NCBI GenBank assembly: GCA_963732655.1
Contig: CAVTAI010000005.1
Span: 62,001 to 126,000 of the forward strand
Source of the DNA: CAVTWS01 sp963732655
GTDB lineage: Bacteria > Actinomycetota > Acidimicrobiia > Acidimicrobiales > SHLQ01
DNA: 64,000 nucleotides
Reading direction: 5' to 3'
Shown: piece after piece, positions 15,679-23,561 of the stretch
How the letters are laid out: the number at the start of each line of letters is the position of its first letter
How positions within the stretch are numbered: the stretch's first letter is position 1
Translations under genes and position numbers: made by a program
The notes under the pieces: model-generated
Databases searched by the model: none
Told to the model about the DNA's origin: nothing
The model's input: only the letters and a program-made list of their open reading frames with translations

Positions 15679-16469
15679 GCGCGCCGTCGGGCCCCGCTGA
15701 CGGGCCTGGCCGGTCGTTCGAGATCGCGGCGCCCGGGCGTCGGTTGGCGTCATATCTCGCCAGCCCGGCGATCCGCCCGATCGGGGCGCCGGCCGTCGTC
15801 TTGGCTCACGCCTTCCCCGGCGGGCCGCGAGGCAGCGCCAACAACCCGACGACCTTGCGGGCCCTCGCCGATCGGGTGGCCGACGAACTGGGCTGGCTGG
15901 CTCTGACGTTCACGTTCACGAGCGTCGGGGACTCGACCGGGCTGTTCTCGATCGCCACCTGGGTCGACGATCTCCGGGCGGTCACCGACCACGTGATCCA
16001 AGGGGAGCGGGCCAACGGCGTCTGGCTCGTCGGGTTCGGCACCGGGGGGGCGTTGTGCATCTGTGCCGGCGCCGCCGATCAACGCGTGCGGGGGGTGGCC
16101 TCGGCGGCGGCGGCGGCCGATTTCGACGACTGGGCCAGGAATCCGCGGCAACTGCTCGATCATGCCGCCGCCGTGGGCATGAGGATCGCCCCGGCCTACG
16201 CCCGTGACCAGTCGATCCTCGTCGCCGAGCTGCGCGCCGCCAACGCCGAGCGGGCCGCCGCCCAGCTCTCGCCGCGGCCGTTGCTCGTCCTCCACGGCTC
16301 AGACGACGAGGCGGTTCCGGCTCTCGACGCCCGGGCATTGGCCGATGCCCACGGGATGGCCGATCTCAGGATCTTGCCCGGCGCTTCGCATTACGTGCGC
16401 CACGACCCGCGAGCCATCGCCATCCTGTTCGGCTGGCTGGAGCGCCAGCGCAGCCAGACGCTCGGCTGA
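15675..16469 (+). CDS. Alpha/beta hydrolase-fold protein lacking the usual serine
   Basis: The protein of 264 residues has an alpha/beta hydrolase core with an oxyanion-type HAFPGGPRG loop (near residue 45), a nucleophile elbow, an acidic residue in HGSDDEAVP (near 217) and a late histidine in LPGASHYVRHDP (near 243). At the elbow the motif is VGFGTGG instead of G-x-S-x-G, so the nucleophilic serine is a glycine. It may be non-catalytic or use a different residue. GTG at 15675 overlaps the upstream small gene by 4 bases. It is convergent with the secreted protein ending at 16507. Confidence 0.8.
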   Translation: MSAPSGPADGPGRSFEIAAPGRRLASYLASPAIRPIGAPAVVLAHAFPGGPRGSANNPTTLRALADRVADELGWLALTFTFTSVGDSTGLFSIATWVDDLRAVTDHVIQGERANGVWLVGFGTGGALCICAGAADQRVRGVASAAAAADFDDWARNPRQLLDHAAAVGMRIAPAYARDQSILVAELRAANAERAAAQLSPRPLLVLHGSDDEAVPALDARALADAHGMADLRILPGASHYVRHDPRAIAILFGWLERQRSQTLG

Positions 16470-16506
16470 CGCCGGTCGATCCGGTGACGGCCCGGTTGGC
16501 GGTGGA

Positions 16507-18207
16507 CTACCCGGTGGTGTTCGCGGGGCGATCAACCTGGTCGTCGAGGACCGAGTCGAACTGATCGAAGGCCGTCGCGGTCGCCACGGCGCCCGCGTCC
16601 TCGCAGAACCATTCCCACACCTCGTCGGCGTCCAGGATCTCGTCACCATTGCCGTTCTGGACGAGCTGAGGTTCGCACACGGTCTCGGCGATCGGGAGAA
16701 GCTGGACCTGGGTCAGGGGCGACGTGCCGGTGTTGGTGAGGTTCCATGACGTGCCGTCGACGACCGGGACCAGGGTGAGCTCCATCCGGGCGTCGTAGGC
16801 CTCGAACTCCAGCGGATACTGCTCCTCGATCGAGTCGCCCTGATCGTCGATCTCGGCGATCACCGAGACGAGCGCGGTCGCCCGTGCGAGGGATTCGGTG
16901 GAGCAGATGAACGTCCACACCTCACCAGGGTCCATGGTGCGGTCGTCGTCGAGGTCACCGCGGCTCAAGGTGGCGGGCTGGTCGCACACGTCGGTGGTGA
17001 TCGACACCGAATCGGCGGTGCTCTCGGGCAGGTTGAGGCTGACGCGGATCTCGAAGTCAACCGGGTCGCCGGTGCGATGCCCGGGCTCGTCGGCTTCGAG
17101 GAACACGGTGAACGTATCGCCGGTGATGATCGGCACCTGGGTCTCGGAATCGACGGACGACGTGTCGAGGGAGTCGAGGTAGGTGAGCTCGGCGCGGTGG
17201 CAGACCCGGGGCTGCCGGTTGGTGCAGACCGATCCCGGGGTGACGATCTCACCCTCGGGAAGTTCGGTGTCCGTCGCGGTGGCCGTGATGGTCACGGCGA
17301 CGATCTCCTCGGGGGCGAGAAAGCCGACCACGCACTCGTAGGACCCCTCGGTGGTCGTGCACACGGTCAGCGAGCCGATCTCGTCGGTCACGACGATCTC
17401 GTCGATGGTGGCATTGATGCCGACTGTGCCGGACAGGGTCGCCCGGCTGACGGGCTCGACGTCGGACGGGTTGCCCACCGTGACCGTGCTGGTGAGCTGG
17501 GCCTGGAGGCGCACGTTGGGATCGGGGGACGTGACCTCGATGGTGGGGTCACCGTCGCCGCGGTTCGACCGGGCGATGTCGGTCGAGAAGAGCAGGGATC
17601 CGCCACCGACGAGCGGCTCGGCCCCGGGGGCGGCCAGTTCGGGAACCAGGGTCAGCGACACCGCGGCGTCGTTGCGATCGTCGGCGACCAGCACCGACCA
17701 CAGCTCGATGACCACGGTCTCGGCATCCTCGAGCCCGACGAGCTCGAGACGATCGCCGTCGACGGAGGCGGTGGCTTCGGTGCCGCCCGGCGACTCGAGC
17801 AACTCGGGATCGGACTCGTCGACGAAGGCGCAGGCGATGCCGCCGGACAACGCGTCGGACGTGGTGGCTGTCCAGCCGACGGGCTCACCGACCGCCTCCG
17901 ACGGACCCGTGACCGCCACCGTCAAGACGACGACCTGACCCTCGGCAAAACCGGTGTCGGCCGCACTCGCCCCGCGGTCGTGGTCGGTGTCCGCGATCGG
18001 TGACGAGCCGCGCCCGTCCGGGCAGCTCACCCGGTCGAGCGCGGTGTGGTCGTACAGGAGCGGGTCGGCGACGTGAAGCTCGAGAGCGTCGCTGGTGCTG
18101 CCGCTGCTGTCGTCGCTCGTGAGGGCGAGGATGCCCACGGCACCGACGCCCAGCATCGCCGCGCCGGCGAGTCCGGCGAAGAGTATTCGAGATCGAGATT
18201 GGTTCAT
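16507..18207 (-). CDS. Secreted or surface repeat protein, function unknown
   Basis: The protein of 566 residues starts with a signal-like segment (ILFAGLAGAAMLGVGAVGILAL, about residues 8-29) and continues as an acidic, beta-rich extracellular chain. Two spaced motifs of the type GDLDDDRTMDPGEVWTFIC and GNGDEILDADEVWEWFCED resemble the DUF11/DUF7507 pattern D-x-D-G-x-L-x-x-G-E-x-W-x-x-x-C found in long surface proteins, and suggest calcium-binding-like loops. No C-terminal anchor is visible. ATG at 18207 overlaps the stop of the HhH-GPD gene by 4 bases (ATGA), an unusual pairing for a repair protein and a secreted protein. Confidence 0.7.
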   Translation of the reverse strand: MNQSRSRILFAGLAGAAMLGVGAVGILALTSDDSSGSTSDALELHVADPLLYDHTALDRVSCPDGRGSSPIADTDHDRGASAADTGFAEGQVVVLTVAVTGPSEAVGEPVGWTATTSDALSGGIACAFVDESDPELLESPGGTEATASVDGDRLELVGLEDAETVVIELWSVLVADDRNDAAVSLTLVPELAAPGAEPLVGGGSLLFSTDIARSNRGDGDPTIEVTSPDPNVRLQAQLTSTVTVGNPSDVEPVSRATLSGTVGINATIDEIVVTDEIGSLTVCTTTEGSYECVVGFLAPEEIVAVTITATATDTELPEGEIVTPGSVCTNRQPRVCHRAELTYLDSLDTSSVDSETQVPIITGDTFTVFLEADEPGHRTGDPVDFEIRVSLNLPESTADSVSITTDVCDQPATLSRGDLDDDRTMDPGEVWTFICSTESLARATALVSVIAEIDDQGDSIEEQYPLEFEAYDARMELTLVPVVDGTSWNLTNTGTSPLTQVQLLPIAETVCEPQLVQNGNGDEILDADEVWEWFCEDAGAVATATAFDQFDSVLDDQVDRPANTTG

Positions 18208-18782
18208 TGGGCCTTGGTCTTGCCTAGTGCTTTCTGCTGCTTCTTCCAGGCCCGGACGCGTTGCAGCGCCTCGTTCGAGTCGATGTCAGCCACCGACCTC
18301 GGGGAGTCGTCTCCGAACACCCCGGCTTTCTCCCGCCACCCGGATGGTTGCACGCTGGTGCGTTTGCCGAGGATGGCGAGGAAGATCTTGGCCTTCTCGT
18401 CGCCGTACCCCGGAAGATCTTTGAGGCGCTCGAGCACGGTCGCGGCATCGGCCTGGTCTGCCCAGATGCCGGTGGGTTCACCGTCGTAGCGTTCGACGAG
18501 GTGCGCACACAGGGCGTGCGTGCGCCGGGCCATGGCGCCCGGATAGCGGTGGAGCGCCGGCTTGGCGCAGAAGACCGCTTCGATCGCCTCCGGTCCGAGC
18601 TCGGCGATGCTGCGGGCATCGAGTCCGCCGAGTCGCGACGCGAGCGTGGATGGGCCTCGAAACGCCCATTCCATCGGCACCTGTTGATCGAGCAACATCC
18701 CGATCAGCAACGCCAACGGGTCGCGATTCAGCAAGGCATCGGCGTCTGAGTTCCCGGTGACGGCGAGAGTTCCGGACAACAC
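18204..18782 (-). CDS. HhH-GPD-type DNA glycosylase-like protein
   Basis: The protein of 192 residues contains the helix-hairpin-helix motif LPGYGDEKAKIFLAILGKR (near residue 125) of the HhH-GPD base-excision family, with a first domain starting LALLIGMLLDQQVPMEWAF. It matches the small actinobacterial TIGR03252-like group, whose activity is not established. The aspartate expected about 18 residues after the hairpin is not obvious, so catalysis is unproven. GTG at 18782 is chosen because TACACT lies 7 bases upstream, a leaderless layout. Five 32-bp repeats lie further upstream, between this gene and aceE. Its stop overlaps the secreted-protein start. Confidence 0.78.
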   Translation of the reverse strand: MLSGTLAVTGNSDADALLNRDPLALLIGMLLDQQVPMEWAFRGPSTLASRLGGLDARSIAELGPEAIEAVFCAKPALHRYPGAMARRTHALCAHLVERYDGEPTGIWADQADAATVLERLKDLPGYGDEKAKIFLAILGKRTSVQPSGWREKAGVFGDDSPRSVADIDSNEALQRVRAWKKQQKALGKTKAQ

Positions 18783-18789
18783 GGGGTCG

Positions 18790-18795
18790 AGTGTA
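18790..18795 (-). promoter_or_regulatory. -10 box of a leaderless promoter for the HhH-GPD gene
   Basis: On the minus strand TACACT ends 7 bases before the GTG at 18782. The repeat array begins about 40 bases further upstream. Confidence 0.5.
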
Positions 18796-18834
18796 GTGAT
18801 TCGGCACCCACCGACGGCACTCGACCACTCAATG

Positions 18835-18990
18835 TGCTCGTGAGCGACCGAACGGTCACTCGGGTGTGCTCGTGAGCGACCGAACGGTCACTCGGGTGTG
18901 CTCGTGAGCGACCGAACGGTCACTCGGGTGTGCTCGTGAGCGACCGAACGGTCACTCGGGTGTGCTCGCGAGCGACCGAACGGTCACTCG
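18835..18990. repeat. Five 32-bp direct repeats, each with a GACCG-AA-CGGTC inverted repeat
   Basis: The core GACCGAACGGTC recurs at 18846, 18878, 18910, 18942 and 18974, exactly 32 bases apart, with nearly identical flanks (one C for T in the last copy). Each copy can form the hairpin GAG-c-GACCG-aa-CGGTC-a-CTC. The GACCG-NN-CGGTC form also looks like a TetR-family operator, and 32 bases is about three helical turns. The array starts right after the aceE stop and lies upstream of the HhH-GPD promoter. The spacers are not unique, so it is not CRISPR. Confidence 0.85.
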
Positions 18991-18991
18991 G

Positions 18992-21754
18992 TCACACCGA
19001 ACGGGGCTCCCACGGCGCCGGGAGGACGCCAGCGGCGGAGATGGTGGTGGGGGCCGCGGGATCCGGGGCCTCGCTGTCGATGCCGTAGGCCTCGATGGCC
19101 GCCGCCACGAGGGCGGGCTCGACCTGCCCGAGGTCGGCCAGCTCGCTGAGCACCGTCACCACCACGTGACCGGTGTCGATCTCGAAGAACCGGCGCAAGG
19201 CCTGGCGAGTGTCGCTGCGACCGAAGCCGTCGGTGCCGAGGGCCACGAACGGCCGGGCCACGAACCGGGCGATCTGCTCGGGGACGATCTTCATGTAATC
19301 GCTCACGGCGACGATCGGGCCGTCACCGGCCAGCTTGATCTCCACCTCGCTGCGTCGACGTGTCTCGGTGGGGTGCAACCGGTTCCAGCGCTCGACCTCC
19401 AGCGCGTCGGTGCGCAACCGCTTGTACGACGTGGCGCTCCACAGGTCGACGGCGACGCCGTACCGTTCGGCGAGGTCGGTCTGCGCGTGCCGGGCCGCCG
19501 AATGGGCCGAGCCCGAGAAGATGACCGTGGCCTTCACGGGATGGTCAGTCGGTGCCGGTGACCAGTGGTAGAGACCGCTGACGATGTCGTCGTCGGTCAC
19601 GTGATCGGGCCGGGGCGGCATCTCGTAGTTCTCGTTGTAGACGGTGATGTAATAGAAGACGTCGTCGTCGGGGATCGCGTCGGGCCCGTACATGCGATGC
19701 ACGCCCTGTTTCACGATGGCACCTAACTCGTAGGCGAACGCCGGATCGTAGGCCTCACACGCCGGCACCGTGCTGGCCAGCACGAGGCTGTGGCCGTCCT
19801 GGTGCTGCAGGCCCTCCCCGGCCAGCGTCGTGCGTCCCGCGGTGGCTCCGAGGAGGAAACCCTTGGCGCGGGCGTCGGCCGCCTGCCAGATGAGGTCGCC
19901 CACCCGCTGAAAACCGAACATCGAGTAAAAGGTGTAGAAGGGCACCATCGGGACGCCGAGGGTGGCATGGGCCGTGCCGGCGGCGATGAAGCTGGCCATC
20001 GAACCGGCTTCGGTGATGCCTTCCTCCAGGATCTGGCCATCTCGACCTTCGGAGTACGACAGCAGGAGGTCGTGATCGACCGGTTCGTACTTCTGGCCTT
20101 CCGAGGCGTAGATCCGGAACTCCCGGAAGAGGGAGTCCATGCCGAACGTCCGGGCTTCGTCGGGGACGATGGGTACGACCCGGTCGCCGAACTGCTCGTC
20201 GCGCATGAGGTCACGCAGCAGGCTGGTGAAGGCCATCGTGGTCGAAACGGGACGACCGGCCGAGCCCTTGGTCAAGGAGTCGAAGACGCTGTCGGCGGGC
20301 ATGGTCAGGGCGCGGCGGGTGCGGGTCACCCGGCGGGGCAACGAGCCGTCGAGCGCCTGGCGACGCTCGGCCAGGTAGCGGGCATGCGGGGAGTCCGGCG
20401 CCGGCAGGTGATACGGCGGCTCCTCGGCCTGCAGGGCCTCCTCGGGGATCTCGTCTTGGAGACCGAGGGTGGACCGCAGCTCGAGCAGTTGCTCGCGTGT
20501 CATCTTCTTGATCTGGTGGGTGGCGTTGCGTCCCTCGAAGCCGGGACCCAGGGTCCAGCCCTTGATGGTCTTGGCCAAGATGACGGTGGGGCCCGTGATG
20601 TGTTCGGAGGCGGCCTTGTAGGCGGCGTAGAGCTTGCGGTAGTCGTGGCCGCCGCGGGGCAGCGTGGCGAGCTCGTCGTCGGAGAGGTGTTCGACCATGC
20701 GTCGGAGCCGCGGGTCCGGGCCGAAGAAGTGTTCGCGGATGTAGGCACCCGACTCGGTGGCGAGCCGCTGGAACTCACCGTCGACCGTGGTGTTCATCTT
20801 GTCGACCAGCACGCCGTCGATGTCGCGCTGGATCAACTCGTCCCATCGCGAGCCCCAGATGACCTTGATGACGTTCCAGCCTGCGCCGCGGAAGACCCCT
20901 TCGAGCTCCTGGATGATCTTCTGGTTGCCGCGAACAGGGCCGTCGAGGCGCTGAAGGTTGCAGTTGATGACCCAGGTGAGGTTGGCCAGGTGGGAACGGC
21001 CGGCCAGCGAGATCGAGCCAAGCGTCTCGGGTTCGTCGCACTCACCGTCGCCCACGAAACACCACACCCGGGACTGCGACGTGTCGTCGATGCTGCGGTG
21101 ATGCATGTATTGCAGGAAGCGGGCGTGGTAGATCGACGCCAGCGGACCGAGCCCCATGGAGACGGTGGGGAACTCCCAGAAATCGGGCATCAATCGGGGG
21201 TGCGGATAGCTCGAGAGCCCGTGGCCGGCGATCTCGGTGCGGAAGTGATCGAGGTGGGCCTCGTCGAGGCGACCCTCCATGAACGCCCGGGCGTAGATGC
21301 CGGGCGCGGCGTGGCCTTGGAAGTAGACGAAGTCGCCGGGAAGGCCGTCGTCCTTGCCGCGGAAGAAGTGGTTGAACCCGACCTCGTACAACGAGGCCGA
21401 CGAGGCGAACGTGGAGAGGTGGCCACCGATCCCGTCGGACTTCTTGTTGGCCCGGATGACCATGACGGCGGCGTTCCAGCGGATGTATCGGCGGATCTCC
21501 CGCTCCAGCACCTCGTCGCCGGGGAAGAAGGGCTGCTCGTCGGTCGGGATCGTGTTGACGTACGGCGTGTTGACGGTGGGGGGAGCGCCGAGCTGGAGCT
21601 CATGGGCTCGTTCGAGCAGCTTGGCGAGGATGTAGCGGGCGCGGGTGCGGCCACCGGCGGCGGCGACGGCGTCGAGTGAGTCGAGCCATTCCTTCGTTTC
21701 CTGCGGATCGACATCCGGGAGCTGATGGGTGAAATGGTCGACCATGCCCCCCAT
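18992..21754 (-). CDS. aceE: Pyruvate dehydrogenase E1 component, homodimeric type
   Basis: This thiamine-diphosphate enzyme of about 920 residues decarboxylates pyruvate and acetylates the lipoyl group of E2. The ThDP motif is GDGECDEPE followed by VINCNLQ (near residues 230-265). The N-terminal EWLDSLDAV segment and the RANKKSDGIGGHLSTFASSA stretch are typical of AceE, as is the full length. The later domains include DEARTFGMDSLFR and the DGHSLV loop. ATG at 21754 (MGGMVDHF) or 21745 are both possible; the frame further upstream is antisense to RNase HI. In actinobacteria AceE pairs with an E2 shared with the 2-oxoglutarate complex; the E2 and E3 genes lie at 26.7-29.6 kb. Confidence 0.94.
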   Translation of the reverse strand: MGGMVDHFTHQLPDVDPQETKEWLDSLDAVAAAGGRTRARYILAKLLERAHELQLGAPPTVNTPYVNTIPTDEQPFFPGDEVLEREIRRYIRWNAAVMVIRANKKSDGIGGHLSTFASSASLYEVGFNHFFRGKDDGLPGDFVYFQGHAAPGIYARAFMEGRLDEAHLDHFRTEIAGHGLSSYPHPRLMPDFWEFPTVSMGLGPLASIYHARFLQYMHHRSIDDTSQSRVWCFVGDGECDEPETLGSISLAGRSHLANLTWVINCNLQRLDGPVRGNQKIIQELEGVFRGAGWNVIKVIWGSRWDELIQRDIDGVLVDKMNTTVDGEFQRLATESGAYIREHFFGPDPRLRRMVEHLSDDELATLPRGGHDYRKLYAAYKAASEHITGPTVILAKTIKGWTLGPGFEGRNATHQIKKMTREQLLELRSTLGLQDEIPEEALQAEEPPYHLPAPDSPHARYLAERRQALDGSLPRRVTRTRRALTMPADSVFDSLTKGSAGRPVSTTMAFTSLLRDLMRDEQFGDRVVPIVPDEARTFGMDSLFREFRIYASEGQKYEPVDHDLLLSYSEGRDGQILEEGITEAGSMASFIAAGTAHATLGVPMVPFYTFYSMFGFQRVGDLIWQAADARAKGFLLGATAGRTTLAGEGLQHQDGHSLVLASTVPACEAYDPAFAYELGAIVKQGVHRMYGPDAIPDDDVFYYITVYNENYEMPPRPDHVTDDDIVSGLYHWSPAPTDHPVKATVIFSGSAHSAARHAQTDLAERYGVAVDLWSATSYKRLRTDALEVERWNRLHPTETRRRSEVEIKLAGDGPIVAVSDYMKIVPEQIARFVARPFVALGTDGFGRSDTRQALRRFFEIDTGHVVVTVLSELADLGQVEPALVAAAIEAYGIDSEAPDPAAPTTISAAGVLPAPWEPRSV

Positions 21755-21805
21755 GATCGCGCCAACTCGACCGGTTGCGTCGCGTGAGCGGGGACCAGGT
21801 CCAGA

Positions 21806-22795
21806 ATGATGCCCGTGGATGAGTCGCCGACGGTTGTGTACACGGACGGCGCGTGCAGCGGAAACCCCGGCCCCGGCGGCTGGGCGTGGGCCGTGCCGGA
21901 CGGGCCCTGGGCCTCGGGAGCGGAGGCGGCGACCACGAACCAACGCATGGAGCTGACCGCCGCCGTCCAGGCGGTGGTCACCTTGCCCCGGCCCCTGCTC
22001 GTGGTGAGCGACTCCACCTACGTCGTGAACTGCTTCCTCCAGAACTGGTGGAAGGGATGGCTCGCCAAGCAGTGGCGCAACAGCCAAGGCAAACCCGTCG
22101 CGAACCGAGACCTCTGGGAGCCCCTCGTCGAGGCTCATCAGCGAGGCGGCCTCGACTGGCAGTGGGTGAAGGGTCACAGCGGCGATCGCTGGAACGATGT
22201 CGTCGATGCGCTGTCGGTGGACGCGGCGCGGGAGCAGCGGGGGGGCCGGGGTGATCGGCCGGGCGGCGCCGTGTCGTTCGACGACCGCGCCGCCACCACA
22301 TGGCGCGTCGTGATCCATGGACCGGGCCCGGAGCTCGCCGCTGATCCCTGGGTATGGCGGTCGATCCGGATGCGCATCGCCGATCTACTCGAGGAGCAGC
22401 GGCAGGCCCATCCCGGAATCGTGGTGATGTCGGGTCTTCGGCGCGGAGTCGAGGAGCTCGGCGCCGATGTCGCCCTCGAGTTCGGGCTGCCGGTGCACTC
22501 GGTGTTGCCGTTCCCCGGCGCCGAGAGCTCCTGGCCCGAGGCCGATCGTCGCCGGTTCGTCGATCAGGTGCACCGATCGGCGAACGTGGAGGTCGTGCTG
22601 GCCGAAGCGCCCGCCAGCACGGCGGGACAGTCGGCCGCCTTGCGCCGTCGTGACGAGTGGCTGGCCGACGAGGCCGACGCCGCCGTGGTCGTGTGGGACG
22701 GTCGATCGGGGCGTCTCGCCCGGGTGGTCGACGACCTCAACGATCGCATCCCCGACGAGGTGTGGGTCCTCGACCCGGGCGCCAGCGGGCGCTGA
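21806..22795 (+). CDS. RNase HI fused to a SLOG-like domain
   Basis: The N-terminal half (about residues 8-148) is RNase HI, which cuts RNA in RNA-DNA hybrids: YTDGACSGNPGPGGW with the first aspartate, the glutamate in QRMELTAAVQAV, the aspartate in SDSTYVV and the last aspartate in RWNDVVDALS are all present. The C-terminal half (about 165-325) has SGLRRGVEELGADVALEFG, a fingerprint of the YspA/DprA-like SLOG fold that binds nucleotides or nucleic acid ends, with a later AAVVVWDG segment. The linker is about 15 residues. ATG at 21806 is divergent from aceE by about 50 bases. The joint role is unknown; the SLOG part could sense a nucleotide signal. Confidence 0.83.
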   Translation: MMPVDESPTVVYTDGACSGNPGPGGWAWAVPDGPWASGAEAATTNQRMELTAAVQAVVTLPRPLLVVSDSTYVVNCFLQNWWKGWLAKQWRNSQGKPVANRDLWEPLVEAHQRGGLDWQWVKGHSGDRWNDVVDALSVDAAREQRGGRGDRPGGAVSFDDRAATTWRVVIHGPGPELAADPWVWRSIRMRIADLLEEQRQAHPGIVVMSGLRRGVEELGADVALEFGLPVHSVLPFPGAESSWPEADRRRFVDQVHRSANVEVVLAEAPASTAGQSAALRRRDEWLADEADAAVVVWDGRSGRLARVVDDLNDRIPDEVWVLDPGASGR

Positions 22796-22798
22796 AGC

Positions 22799-22867
22799 CC
22801 AAACCATCGAACCGGGAGACCAGATGGTCGCGTGGGCGACGGCTGAGTCTCCCAGTTCGAGGTTTGG
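22799..22867. terminator. Long hairpin between convergent genes
   Basis: An arm of about 20 bases at 22799-22819 (CCAAACCATCGAACCGGGAG and one more base) pairs with 22848-22867 (TCTCCCAGTTCGAGGTTTGG), with one bulged base and one mismatch. The 28-base loop contains GTCGC and GCGAC that can form an inner stem. It sits just after the RNase HI stop and before the 3' end of the convergent J-domain gene, so it probably ends transcription from both sides. Confidence 0.65.
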
Positions 22868-22874
22868 GGGTGGG

Positions 22875-22952
22875 GTCAGCTGGCGCTGACGCGGTGTTGC
22901 TGGCGGTCAGCTGGCGCTGACGCGGTGTTGCTGACGGTCAGCTGGCGCTGAC
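22875..22952. repeat. Three 31-bp repeats with stop-codon hairpin
   Basis: GTCAGCTGGCGCTGAC occurs at 22875, 22906 and 22937, each copy exactly 31 bases after the last. The arms GTCAGC and GCTGAC form a hairpin with a 4-base loop. The third copy contains the last codons and TGA of the J-domain gene, so the other two look like duplicates of the gene's own end. Confidence 0.85.
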
Positions 22953-23477
22953 GCGCATGCGCTCGACGTTGCGGAGGACGCGTCGCAGCTCGGAGTACGC
23001 GGCGTTGACCTCGATCATGATCTGCTCGGCCTCGAACCGGGTGGCGACCTCATGGAGATCGGGGTGGTACAGCTTGGCCAACTGGCGGTGGCGAACGGTG
23101 ATCTCGGCCAGCGTGGCCCCGGGGCGGACGCCCAGCACCTCGAAGGGATCGCGACCGTGGCCCGGATAAGCCGGAAGCGTCGCGTTCTTCGGAGGATCCG
23201 CAGGCTCGGTCGGCTCCGGGCACGGGGCGCGTCGCGCGGAATCCTCGAACAGTGATTCGGTCGTGAAGTAGCTCTGGAATGCGCCCTTGCTCGCCTGCTC
23301 GTGACCGGCGCTCTCCGACGCCCGGCCCTGGCGCGGTGGGTTGACCCGGTGGTTCAAGTTCTCCCGATCCGCCCACCAGCTGTTGGCCTCGTCGTCGATC
23401 TCGACGCAATCGTCCTCATCATCGTCTTGGCGCCCGCGGCCGAACAGGCCGCGCCCCTTCTCGCGCTTTCGAGACAT
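22938..23477 (-). CDS. J-domain protein
   Basis: The protein of 179 residues has a charged, low-complexity N-terminus (about 100 residues, with a DDDEDDCVEIDDE acidic patch) and a C-terminal J-domain (about 112-170). The J-domain shows DPFEVLGVRPGATLAEI, helix II, the invariant HPD in KLYHPDLHE, and a third helix with VNAAYSEL. J-domains stimulate DnaK-type chaperones. There is no zinc-finger or C-terminal substrate-binding domain, so this is a specialised class III co-chaperone. ATG at 23477 is the only good start. The stop codon lies inside the last copy of a hairpin repeat. Confidence 0.82.
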   Translation of the reverse strand: MSRKREKGRGLFGRGRQDDDEDDCVEIDDEANSWWADRENLNHRVNPPRQGRASESAGHEQASKGAFQSYFTTESLFEDSARRAPCPEPTEPADPPKNATLPAYPGHGRDPFEVLGVRPGATLAEITVRHRQLAKLYHPDLHEVATRFEAEQIMIEVNAAYSELRRVLRNVERMRVSAS

Positions 23478-23561
23478 GGGACAGTTGTACCGGTGAGGCC
23501 GACCAGCCGGAATGGGTCGTACGAACCATTGGTGTGCACCGGGATTTCGTGAACGTTCGGG

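Noticed and set aside
17077..18003. A 308-codon plus-strand frame opposite the secreted repeat protein
   Set aside because: It is Gly/Arg/Asp/Val-rich with no motif and no start signal, while the minus strand has a signal peptide and ordered repeats.
18835..18990. Possible CRISPR array
   Set aside because: The repeats are direct and equally spaced, but the whole 32-bp unit is repeated, with no unique spacers and no cas genes nearby.
22799..22867. Possible tRNA or small structured RNA gene
   Set aside because: The hairpin is long, but there is no cloverleaf, no anticodon arm and no CCA-proximal acceptor pattern; it fits a terminator between convergent genes better.
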